DNA of 64,000 nt from Geobacteraceae bacterium. Lineage in GTDB: Bacteria; Desulfobacterota; Desulfuromonadia; Geobacterales; DSM-12255. The translations under genes were made by a program, and so were the position numbers. Where the stretch lies: positions 1-64,000 of the forward strand of contig JACABD010000002.1 of NCBI GenBank assembly GCA_013377075.1. The letters are read 5' to 3'. The notes under the pieces were generated by a model. That model made no database searches, had not been told where the DNA came from, and was given only the letters and a program-made list of their open reading frames with translations. Of the stretch, positions 1-7,305 are shown piece after piece (the first letter of the stretch is position 1; each line of letters begins with the position of its first letter).

Positions 1-12
1 GTGGATTCTACA

Positions 13-40
13 TTGACAAAATCCTGAAATATTGTATACA
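13..40 (+). promoter_or_regulatory. Sigma-70 promoter of acnB with palindrome at -10
   Basis: TTGACA (13-18) is followed after 16 bases by TATACA (35-40). Transcription would begin near base 47, so the first ATG of the ORF track (43) would lie outside the transcript, which supports the acnB start at 103. The -10 element lies inside the palindrome TGTATACA (33-40), where a GntR-like or other dimeric repressor could bind; that is inference. Confidence 0.6.
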
Positions 41-102
41 GTATGCACCATTTTTATTCAAAGACACCTGCAAAATGCAGATATACAAGGAGGAGGAGAG
101 AG

Positions 103-2634
103 ATGATTGAAGCGTATCTGAAGCATGAAGAAGAGCGTAGCGCACAGGGTATTCCTGCGCTTCCACTGACCCCGGAGCAGACTACAGACCTCTGTAAATT
201 ACTTGAAAACCCACCGGCAGGCAAAGAGGAGTTTCTTGTTCACCTCCTTAAAGAGCGTGTTTCCCCAGGTGTTGACCCGGCTGCTGAAGTAAAGGCGGGT
301 TTTCTTGCTGAAATAGTAAAAGGGGCGAAAAAGTCTCCACTCGTCTCTAAAGTTGAGGCCGTAAGGCTTCTTGGCACAATGCTTGGCGGCTATAACGTTT
401 ATCCGCTTGTTGACGCACTCAAGGACGCAGAGCTTGCCGATGAAGCAGCAGCTGCTCTTTGTGGCATGACACTTGTCTATGACGGCTTTGATCGCGTTGT
501 TGAACTTTCTGCCAGCAATGCTGCTGCCAAAAAGGTTCTTACTTCATGGGCAAATGCCGAGTGGTTTACAAACCGTCCCGGCGTTCCTGAGACAATCAAA
601 GTAAAAGTATTCAAGGTTGAGGGTGAGATCAACACCGATGACTTCTCTCCTGCCGGAGATGCCTGGAGCCGTCCTGATATCCCCCTTCACGCCCTTGCAA
701 TGGGTAAAACCCGCTTTCCGAATCGCCTGAAAGACATTGCTGCATGGCGCGCTGCCGGTCATCAGGTTGCTTTTGTCGGTGATGTTGTCGGCACAGGATC
801 TTCACGTAAGTCTGCATGTAACTCGGTTCTCTGGCACATGGGTCAGGATATTCCCTGCGTGCCTAACAAAAAAACAGCCGGCGTAATCATCGGCGGCGTC
901 ATCGCTCCGATCTTCTTTAATACTGCCCAGGATTCCGGCGCACTACCTCTCAAGGCCGATGTTTCTAAAATGAATGACGGCGATGTCATCACCATCAATA
1001 CTGTAAAGGGCGAAATCACCAGCGAGAAGGGTGAAGTTCTCTCCACTTTCACAATCAGCCCTAACACTCTTTCTGATGAGTTCCGCGCCGGTGGCCGTAT
1101 CCCGCTGATTATTGGCCGTGCAGTCACTGTGAATGCTCGCAAGGTCCTTGGTCTTGGTGATACCGATGCCTTTACTCTACCTGTAAACCCGGTTGCAAAG
1201 GCTGGTCAGGGGTACTCGCTTGCACAAAAAATGGTCGGTAAGGCTTGTGGCGTTACCGGTGTTCTCCCGGGGACAGCCTGCGATCCGAAGATGACAACAG
1301 TAGGCAGCCAGGATACAACCGGCCCGATGACTGCTGACGAGCTCAAAGAGCTTGCCTGCCTGAAGTTTCTTTCACCGATGTTCATGCAGTCATTCTGCCA
1401 TACAGCAGCCTATCCAAAGCCTGCCGATGTGAAGATGCACAAGAACCTGCCAAAGTTCATCACTGACCGTGGCGGCGTCCCCTTGAAGCCGGGCGATGGC
1501 GTAATTCACTCATGGCTGAACCGTCTTCTTCTTCCTGATACAGTCGGAACCGGCGGAGATTCCCATACCCGTTTCCCGATCGGCATCAGCTTCCCGGCCG
1601 GATCAGGTCTCGTTGCCTTTGCAGGTGCCATGGGCTTCATGCCTCTTGACATGCCTGAGTCAGTGCTTGTCCGTTTCAAAGGCAAATTCAACCCGGGCAT
1701 CACCCTACGTGACGCTGTTAATGCAATCCCTTACTGGGCAATCAAGCAGGGACATCTTACCGTTCCTAAAAAGAACAAGATTAACATCTTCAATGGTCGT
1801 ATTCTTGAGATGGAAGGTCTGCCTGAGCTGACAGTCGAGCAGGCTTTCGAGCTTACCGATGCAGCAGCTGAGCGTTCTGCAGCAGCAGGCTGCATCCAGC
1901 TTTCCAAGGAGTCGGTTGCAACTTACCTTCGCTCCAACGTAGCCCTTATGAAGCAGATGATCAAGGAAGGTTACCAGGATGCTCAGACCCTGCAAAACAG
2001 GATTGATGCAGTAAATGCCTGGCTTGCCAAGCCTGAACTGCTCGAAGCTGACAAGAATGCCGAGTATGCGGCGGTTATTGAAATTGATCTCTCCGAAATC
2101 ACCGAGCCGATCCTTGCCTGCCCGAATGATCCCGACGATGTCAAGCTTCTCTCTGACGTTGCCGGTACACCGATTCAGGACGTTTTCCTCGGTTCATGCA
2201 TGACCAACATCGGTCACTTCCGCGCTGCAGCAGAAATCTGGCGTGGTCAGAAGTTCAACCCGGCTGTCCGCACCTGGATCTGTCCGCCGACCCGCATGGA
2301 TCAGGCAAAGCTGAAGGACGAGGCCTACTTCTCTGTCTACAGTGCCTTTGGCTGCCGTATCGAGATTGCTGGCTGCTCCCTCTGTATGGGCAATCAGGCA
2401 AGGGTTCCGGACGGAGTAAACATGTTCTCTACCTCGACCCGTAACTTTGATGATCGTATCGGTGATGGAGCAAAGGTATACCTCGGCTCTGCTGAACTGG
2501 GTGCAGTAGCGTCACGTCTTGGCAAACTGCCGACAGTTGCCGAGTTCATGGCAATCTACAACGAGAAGGTTGAGCCGAACAAAGAGAAGATTTACAAATA
2601 TCTCCAGTTTGACGAGATGCCAGAGTACAACTAG
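103..2634 (+). CDS. acnB: Aconitate hydratase B (bifunctional aconitase / 2-methylisocitrate dehydratase)
   Basis: Interconverts citrate and isocitrate through cis-aconitate in the TCA cycle in the cytoplasm; AcnB enzymes can also hydrate 2-methyl-cis-aconitate. The reading frame is open from 43, but the strong Shine-Dalgarno AAGGAGGAGGAG lies just before the ATG at 103, giving 843 residues, close to the 865 of E. coli AcnB. The N-terminal HEAT-like domain, the swivel domain and the catalytic domains follow in AcnB order. The three cluster cysteines are visible at about C699 (GSCMTN), C758 and C761 (GCSLCMGN); their 59 and 3 residue spacing matches that of E. coli AcnB. The gene stands alone with its own promoter and terminator. 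Identification is secure. Confidence 0.97.
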   Translation: MIEAYLKHEEERSAQGIPALPLTPEQTTDLCKLLENPPAGKEEFLVHLLKERVSPGVDPAAEVKAGFLAEIVKGAKKSPLVSKVEAVRLLGTMLGGYNVYPLVDALKDAELADEAAAALCGMTLVYDGFDRVVELSASNAAAKKVLTSWANAEWFTNRPGVPETIKVKVFKVEGEINTDDFSPAGDAWSRPDIPLHALAMGKTRFPNRLKDIAAWRAAGHQVAFVGDVVGTGSSRKSACNSVLWHMGQDIPCVPNKKTAGVIIGGVIAPIFFNTAQDSGALPLKADVSKMNDGDVITINTVKGEITSEKGEVLSTFTISPNTLSDEFRAGGRIPLIIGRAVTVNARKVLGLGDTDAFTLPVNPVAKAGQGYSLAQKMVGKACGVTGVLPGTACDPKMTTVGSQDTTGPMTADELKELACLKFLSPMFMQSFCHTAAYPKPADVKMHKNLPKFITDRGGVPLKPGDGVIHSWLNRLLLPDTVGTGGDSHTRFPIGISFPAGSGLVAFAGAMGFMPLDMPESVLVRFKGKFNPGITLRDAVNAIPYWAIKQGHLTVPKKNKINIFNGRILEMEGLPELTVEQAFELTDAAAERSAAAGCIQLSKESVATYLRSNVALMKQMIKEGYQDAQTLQNRIDAVNAWLAKPELLEADKNAEYAAVIEIDLSEITEPILACPNDPDDVKLLSDVAGTPIQDVFLGSCMTNIGHFRAAAEIWRGQKFNPAVRTWICPPTRMDQAKLKDEAYFSVYSAFGCRIEIAGCSLCMGNQARVPDGVNMFSTSTRNFDDRIGDGAKVYLGSAELGAVASRLGKLPTVAEFMAIYNEKVEPNKEKIYKYLQFDEMPEYN

Positions 2635-2654
2635 TAGTCTGGTCGTTTAGACGC

Positions 2655-2690
2655 AAAAAGGGCTTGCCGGTTTCGGCAAGCCCTTTTTGT
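2655..2690. terminator. Bidirectional intrinsic terminator between acnB and the ParM-like gene
   Basis: A perfect 15-bp stem, AAAAAGGGCTTGCCG against CGGCAAGCCCTTTTT with a 4-base loop, is followed by T residues on both strands. It lies between two convergent genes and can end transcription from either side. Confidence 0.9.
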
Positions 2691-2727
2691 TGATCATTTA
2701 TGGCATAAAAAAAGTTTTGAAAGTAAT

Positions 2728-3789
2728 CTAGCCGGCAGTAGATTCGCCATTGTCTTGCGTCGGTGGGGTTGCAACCCCTCTTGACCAGAGATGCTTTCCG
2801 TATTTCCAGTACCCCTTGACATTACAGAGTCTAGGATCTTTGCCTGGATCAACGGCAACAATCTGACCGTTAATCAGAGGTTGCAGATGCTTGGCCAGAG
2901 CAGCTCCGCCACCGCCGGTCAGAACAATCGTGTCGATATCCCAGTCATCTGTCCAGAGTCTGTCCACTTCGCTGGCAATTGAAGCTGCAAGCTGGCTGAA
3001 TACGGCATCAGTCGGCCCTTTGAGGTCATATTCTTTACCTTTGATCTTGATGCTACCCTTGTCAACTGCATCGTAAAGTCTGTAAAGCTCGATGTTCACG
3101 CCGCTCTTTTCATGGAGTTTACTGGCAATCATGCCGAATGCCTTTGAGATGCCGGTGTCTGTGGTTTTGCTGCCACGCTCCGAATATCGCATTTTGTCGG
3201 CAACAGTGAAATCGGAGGTTTTGAAGCCAACATCGATAATCCCTATTTTTTCATGTACATATTTCTTTTCCCCAAGCTCACCAAGGTCGTTCATCATCAG
3301 ATTAAAAAGTGAGCCGAATGGTTGAGGGATAACCTTGACTTCGTTGATTCTTATGGTTTTCTCTTCACGCTTTCCGGAAAGAGATGTGAGCACTATCTTG
3401 TGATCTCCCTGAAGAGCTTTGATGACAGATTCCCTGTAGGCGCGGAAATAGCCGATAGGCAGTCCTGTAATGAGGCCGGTCGGAAGGAATGATCCGGAAA
3501 GTCTTGATGCTGCTGCAAGGGCAAGGGGTTTTAGGTGGGCTGCAAAGAACTGTGCCTGATCCAGGGTGAAAGAGCGGACATTACTCTGTCTTTCTGCCAT
3601 TTCTCCGATAAAATAGGACTGCCCGTCAATTTCTATGTGGATATTTTCGTCCGGAGAAGATTCCCCGAGAATTCCACCCTTAAACTGAATGTCGGTAGAT
3701 TCGCCGAGGATTGATTTGAATATGATTGATTTGCTGTTGTTGGTAGCTTTTGTAAAACCGAAGCCTGTATCAATGGCCAGAATCTCCAT
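2728..3789 (-). CDS. ParM/StbA-like actin-family ATPase
   Basis: An actin/Hsp70-fold ATPase of about 353 residues of the ParM/StbA (ALP) type, whose plasmid relatives form filaments that segregate DNA. The nucleotide-binding signatures are visible: phosphate 1 ILAIDTGFGFTKA at the N-terminus, phosphate 2 IGIIDVGFKTSDF in the middle, and the adenosine motif VLTGGGGAAL near the C-terminus. Three ATGs lie close together at 3807, 3798 and 3789. GGGGAG sits 10 bases before the third, so I chose 3789; the track uses 3807. No ParR-like adaptor gene or centromere-like repeat array is visible nearby, and the gene is flanked by ordinary chromosomal genes. It is divergent from the PilZ gene. The cellular role is unknown; a chromosomal filament protein or a domesticated plasmid gene are both possible. 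Confidence 0.8.
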   Translation of the reverse strand: MEILAIDTGFGFTKATNNSKSIIFKSILGESTDIQFKGGILGESSPDENIHIEIDGQSYFIGEMAERQSNVRSFTLDQAQFFAAHLKPLALAAASRLSGSFLPTGLITGLPIGYFRAYRESVIKALQGDHKIVLTSLSGKREEKTIRINEVKVIPQPFGSLFNLMMNDLGELGEKKYVHEKIGIIDVGFKTSDFTVADKMRYSERGSKTTDTGISKAFGMIASKLHEKSGVNIELYRLYDAVDKGSIKIKGKEYDLKGPTDAVFSQLAASIASEVDRLWTDDWDIDTIVLTGGGGAALAKHLQPLINGQIVAVDPGKDPRLCNVKGYWKYGKHLWSRGVATPPTQDNGESTAG

Positions 3790-3833
3790 AAAAGTCATAC
3801 TCCCCATAGCTTTATTGGTTTAAAACTGGCGTG

Positions 3834-3863
3834 AAGATAGCATTTAGCCTTGAATAAAGTCAA
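3834..3863 (-). promoter_or_regulatory. Candidate sigma-70 promoter of the ParM-like gene
   Basis: Read on the minus strand, TTGACT (3863-3858) and TATCTT (3839-3834) are 18 bases apart, about 40 bases upstream of the chosen start. It is a moderate match to consensus. Confidence 0.45.
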
Positions 3864-3875
3864 TTAATCTATGAA

Positions 3876-3903
3876 TTGACATTTCATGAATCTTTGCTAG
3901 ATT
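3876..3903 (+). promoter_or_regulatory. Sigma-70 promoter placed for a leaderless PilZ mRNA
   Basis: TTGACA (3876-3881), a 16-base spacer and TAGATT (3898-3903). The expected +1 is at or within a base or two of the ATG at 3910, and no Shine-Dalgarno sequence precedes that ATG, so the transcript is predicted to be leaderless. Confidence 0.6.
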
Positions 3904-3909
3904 ACAACC

Positions 3910-4590
3910 ATGAAAAATATACTCATCGTCAGCTCTTCTCCTTCTTTTTTGGAGCGTAACGGAACTTTATTAAGGCGATCTGATTTCAGGATACTGACCG
4001 CAGATAATACTTCTGAGGCTCTTTCTATATTTCAGTCCGAGCTTATTGAGCTTCTTTTTATTGATACAAAAATTGATGAAGAAACCGGCGAAACTTTTTG
4101 TTCTAGAATAAGAAACTGTCAATCAAAAACAAAACCGGTAATAATTCTTGTCTGTAATGACTCAGAAGAGGAGTTTGCAAGGTTGAAGGGCTCCGGAGCT
4201 GATGCCATTATTGCACGGCCTATCAAGCCTTTGCAGTTGATCAAAACTGTAGGACAGTTCCTTTCCGTACAACTGGTAAGAAGCAGAAGGGTCTCATTGA
4301 GAGTTAAAGTAATAAGTAAAAAGGATGAAGTCGAGTTCTTCTGTATCTCCCATAATATAAGCCTCACGGGTATGCTTATTGAGACTGAATTCTCTCTGGA
4401 TGTCGGCAGCGTAATCATCTGTCAGTTTTCTATTCCGGGGTCACTTGATGTCGAGACTGAAGGCGAAATAGTCCGGTCTGCAAGGACGATGGATGGAGCC
4501 CACCTCTACGGAATTCATTTTACTACATTGAGCCGTAATTTCCGACATGAGATTGATCAGTATATTGCTTCTGTAATAAGAGGCGACTAG
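3910..4590 (+). CDS. Pseudo-receiver / PilZ domain protein (probable c-di-GMP effector)
   Basis: A 226-residue cytoplasmic protein with an N-terminal receiver-like fold (about 1-120) and a C-terminal PilZ domain (about 125-222). The PilZ part shows the RxxxR-type motif in RSRRVSLRV and the NISLTG form of the D/NxSxxG motif, the standard c-di-GMP contacts. The receiver keeps a possible phospho-acceptor Asp (D52, in FIDTK), but the acidic pair normally after the first strand is replaced by serines (ILIVSSSPS) and the conserved Lys region reads ARPIKP. It is therefore probably not phosphorylated in the usual way. The gene is monocistronic with its own promoter and terminator and has no adjacent kinase. 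Target and output are unknown. Confidence 0.85.
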   Translation: MKNILIVSSSPSFLERNGTLLRRSDFRILTADNTSEALSIFQSELIELLFIDTKIDEETGETFCSRIRNCQSKTKPVIILVCNDSEEEFARLKGSGADAIIARPIKPLQLIKTVGQFLSVQLVRSRRVSLRVKVISKKDEVEFFCISHNISLTGMLIETEFSLDVGSVIICQFSIPGSLDVETEGEIVRSARTMDGAHLYGIHFTTLSRNFRHEIDQYIASVIRGD

Positions 4591-4624
4591 TTTCCTTGTC
4601 AATATGGCAGGACCCTGACAAATT

Positions 4625-4645
4625 CCCGCTATGGCGGGTTTTTTA
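4625..4645 (+). terminator. Intrinsic terminator after the PilZ gene
   Basis: A short GC stem, CCCGC-tatg-GCGGG, is followed by a run of six T residues, 35 bases past the stop codon. Confidence 0.85.
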
Positions 4646-4670
4646 TTGCTCACTCTATCAATCGTTGTTT

Positions 4671-4696
4671 CGACTGTTGCAATTATGCTACAGTCG
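4671..4696. promoter_or_regulatory. Inverted repeat upstream of the aminotransferase gene
   Basis: CGACTGT (4671-4677) and ACAGTCG (4690-4696) form a 7-bp inverted repeat with 12 bases between the arms, ending 23 bases before the start codon. TATGCT in the spacer could be a -10 element. It may be an operator or an mRNA hairpin; the evidence is only the symmetry. Confidence 0.35.
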
Positions 4697-4719
4697 CTGA
4701 AAATTATTTTGGAGGCTGT

Positions 4720-5922
4720 ATGGCTATAGCTGAGAAAATCCAGAGATGCATCGAAAGTTCTTCGTGGATCAGGAAGATGTTTGAAGAGGGCGCAAAGCTA
4801 CGTCAGATTCATGGCTCTGAAAATGTCTATGATTTTACCCTGGGCAATCCTAATATCGATCCGCCGCCGCTTTTTTATGAAGAGCTGATGAAGATTGCCG
4901 CTGCGCCTGAACATGGACAGCACCGCTATATGAGCAACGCTGGATACGATGAGACACGGGATGCTGTAGCCTCCTTCATTGCCTCTTCATCAGGTGTTGA
5001 TCTGCAGCGCCGCAATATCCTCATGACCTGCGGCGCCAGTGGCGCCCTGAATGTCTCTTTGAAGACAATGCTTAATCCTGGTGATGAGGTTATTATCCTC
5101 GCTCCTTATTTTGTCGAATACAAATTCTATATCGATAATCATGGCGGTGTCCCGGTAGATGTTTGGACTAACAGGGATTCCTTTCAGCTTGATATCCCTG
5201 CAATAGAGCGGGCAATTACTACAAAGACACGCGCCGTGATCATCAATACGCCTAACAACCCGACTGGAGTCATCTATCCTGCTGAATCACTGTCAGCCCT
5301 TGGACAGATTCTGGAGCGAAAAGAGCGAGAGCTTGAACGGCAGATTTACCTTATCTCCGATGAGCCGTATGCCCGCATCGCCTATGATTTGCTTGAAGTG
5401 CCAAATATCTTCAAATATTACGATAATTCCATTATTGTCACCTCCCACTCAAAAGATCTGGCTCTTCCTGGCGAGAGAATCGGCTACATAGCCACAAGCC
5501 CGACGATGACCCATGGCGACCTCTTTATGGAGGGGGCGATTTTCTGCAACAGAACTCTTGGCTTTGTAAATGCACCGGCACTCATGCAGCGCCTTGTGGC
5601 AAAGCTTCAGCATGAGTCTGTCGATGTTGACGACTACCGTGAAAAACGCGATCTGCTCTATGAAAATCTGACAGCCATGGGCTACTCCATGGTCAAGCCG
5701 GATGGTGCATTCTACCTCTTCCCGAAATCACCACTTGCCGATGATGTAGCTTTTGTAAGGGCTGCCCAGAAGCATAACCTACTTCTTGTCCCTGGCGCCG
5801 GCTTTGGCGCACCTGGGTACTTCAGGGTTGCATACTGCGTTGATATTGAGATGATAAAGCGAAGTCTTCCTGCCTGGAGAGCCCTGGCTATTGAGACAGG
5901 TCTGTCCGGGGAGTCTAAATGA
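4720..5922 (+). CDS. Pyridoxal-phosphate aminotransferase, class I/II (aspartate aminotransferase-like)
   Basis: A fold-type I PLP transaminase of 400 residues, the usual family length. Visible motifs are the substrate-binding YDFTLGNPN near residue 40, NTPNNPTG (176-183), SDEPYARI (213-220), and the PLP Schiff-base lysine K245 in SHSKDLALPGERIGY. The ATG at 4720 follows TTTTGGAGG. It very probably moves an amino group between an amino acid and a 2-oxo acid, but the substrate cannot be fixed from sequence; aspartate or a related dicarboxylic or aromatic substrate is possible. Its stop overlaps the start of the response-regulator gene (ATGA), so the two are translationally coupled. Confidence 0.9.
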   Translation: MAIAEKIQRCIESSSWIRKMFEEGAKLRQIHGSENVYDFTLGNPNIDPPPLFYEELMKIAAAPEHGQHRYMSNAGYDETRDAVASFIASSSGVDLQRRNILMTCGASGALNVSLKTMLNPGDEVIILAPYFVEYKFYIDNHGGVPVDVWTNRDSFQLDIPAIERAITTKTRAVIINTPNNPTGVIYPAESLSALGQILERKERELERQIYLISDEPYARIAYDLLEVPNIFKYYDNSIIVTSHSKDLALPGERIGYIATSPTMTHGDLFMEGAIFCNRTLGFVNAPALMQRLVAKLQHESVDVDDYREKRDLLYENLTAMGYSMVKPDGAFYLFPKSPLADDVAFVRAAQKHNLLLVPGAGFGAPGYFRVAYCVDIEMIKRSLPAWRALAIETGLSGESK

Positions 5923-7283
5923 AGGATTCAATTTTAATCGTAGATGATGAAGAGGCAATCAGAAGCTCTTTGCAAGGTATTCTGGAAGATGAGTCATACC
6001 AGGTCTCTCTGGCTGTTGACGGTCTCAATGCCCTTGCAGTCCTGGAAAAGGAGCTTCCTGATCTGGTGCTGCTCGATATCTGGATGCCTGGCCTTGATGG
6101 CCTTGAAACCCTTGCAAAAATAAAAGAGATTTACCCTGATCTTGCTGTAGTTATGATCTCCGGCCACGGTACTATCGAAACGGCTGTTAAGTCTACCAAG
6201 CTCGGTGCCTTTGATTTTATTGAAAAACCGCTCTCCCTTGAAAAAGTGCTGGTGACTGTTCATAACGCAATCAGTATGAGTCGGCTCAAGCAGGAAAATG
6301 CCTCTTTAAGGGGGATTCTGGATGAGCGTTTTGAGATTGTCGGCAGCTCTGAATATGCTAAATTGCTCAGGGAACAGGTGAGGATAGTTGCCCAGACCAG
6401 CGCCCCGATTCTGATCTGCGGTGAAAAGGGTACTGGCAAGGAGTCTGTTGCCCATGCTGTTCATCGCTACAGCCTTAGAAAAGAAAAGCCCTTCATAACT
6501 GTAAACTGTGCAGCGATTCCCGAAGAGTTGATGGAATCTGAGATATTTGGCTATGAGAAAGCTGCATTTCCCGGTGCAGCATCTCTGCATAAAGGTAAAC
6601 TCGATATTGCTGCCGGTGGCACCATCTATTTTGAAGAAGTATCCGAGATGCCCCAAAGTCTCCAGCACAAGATAAGAAGGGTCATCGAAGAGCATAGGTT
6701 CGAACGTATGGGGGGTCTCAGGCCGATTGATATTGATGTCCGGGTTATGGCCTCAACCAGTATCTCCCTTGAAGTTGCTGTTGAGGCCGGGACGTTCAGC
6801 GAAGAACTTTTCTTTCTTCTCAACGTTGTACCATTTGATCTTTCCCCACTGCGTGCCAGAAAGTCGGATATCCCAGAACTGGTAGAGCATTTTCTCGAAA
6901 TTTTCTGTAAAAGGGAGATGCGTGAAAAAAAGGCCATAAACAGCGACGTTCTCGAAGTTATGAAGGGATATGACTGGCCCGGCAATATAAGGGAGCTGAA
7001 AAATATTATGGAGCGTCTGGTAATTGTCTCATCTGACACTATAGATATTATCCAGCTTCCCGAGGCTATTCTCGAAAGAGGCAGGCAGCGCCAGTCTTCA
7101 GCTGATGATTCCGGTGAAAGCCCATCCTTAAGGGGGGCACGCGAGGATTTTGAGCGCCAGTTCATCATGCAGAAGCTTGAGGAAAATGACTGGAATATCA
7201 CTAAAACCGCCGAGGCGATTGATCTGGAACGGAGTAACCTTCATCGCAAGATCCGCAGCTACGGAATTGAATTGAAAAAATGA
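5919..7283 (+). CDS. NtrC/NtrX-family response regulator with degenerate sigma-54 activator domain
   Basis: Domains in order: receiver (1-118, acidic pair D9/D10, phospho-Asp D53, Lys in FIEKPLS), AAA+ domain (about 135-370), Fis-type helix-turn-helix (about 405-452). The AAA+ domain keeps Walker A GEKGTGKE (168-175) and sensor II R358, but departs from sigma-54 activators at several key points. The GAFTGA loop reads AAFPGA (215-220), the Walker B Asp is Glu (YFEE, 237-240), and the paired Arg fingers of FREDLYYRL are Ser294 and Leu300 (FSEELFFLL). Alphaproteobacterial NtrX also lacks GAFTGA and works with sigma-70, so this may be a phosphorylation-controlled DNA-binding regulator that does not activate sigma-54. 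It is co-transcribed with the upstream aminotransferase, with a 4-base overlap; no kinase is adjacent. Confidence 0.88.
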   Translation: MKDSILIVDDEEAIRSSLQGILEDESYQVSLAVDGLNALAVLEKELPDLVLLDIWMPGLDGLETLAKIKEIYPDLAVVMISGHGTIETAVKSTKLGAFDFIEKPLSLEKVLVTVHNAISMSRLKQENASLRGILDERFEIVGSSEYAKLLREQVRIVAQTSAPILICGEKGTGKESVAHAVHRYSLRKEKPFITVNCAAIPEELMESEIFGYEKAAFPGAASLHKGKLDIAAGGTIYFEEVSEMPQSLQHKIRRVIEEHRFERMGGLRPIDIDVRVMASTSISLEVAVEAGTFSEELFFLLNVVPFDLSPLRARKSDIPELVEHFLEIFCKREMREKKAINSDVLEVMKGYDWPGNIRELKNIMERLVIVSSDTIDIIQLPEAILERGRQRQSSADDSGESPSLRGAREDFERQFIMQKLEENDWNITKTAEAIDLERSNLHRKIRSYGIELKK

Positions 7284-7305
7284 AAATGATTTTATTGGGA
7301 CAAAA

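Noticed and set aside
43-102. N-terminal 20-residue extension of aconitase in the ORF track
   Set aside because: The predicted transcription start is near 47 and the strong Shine-Dalgarno serves the ATG at 103.
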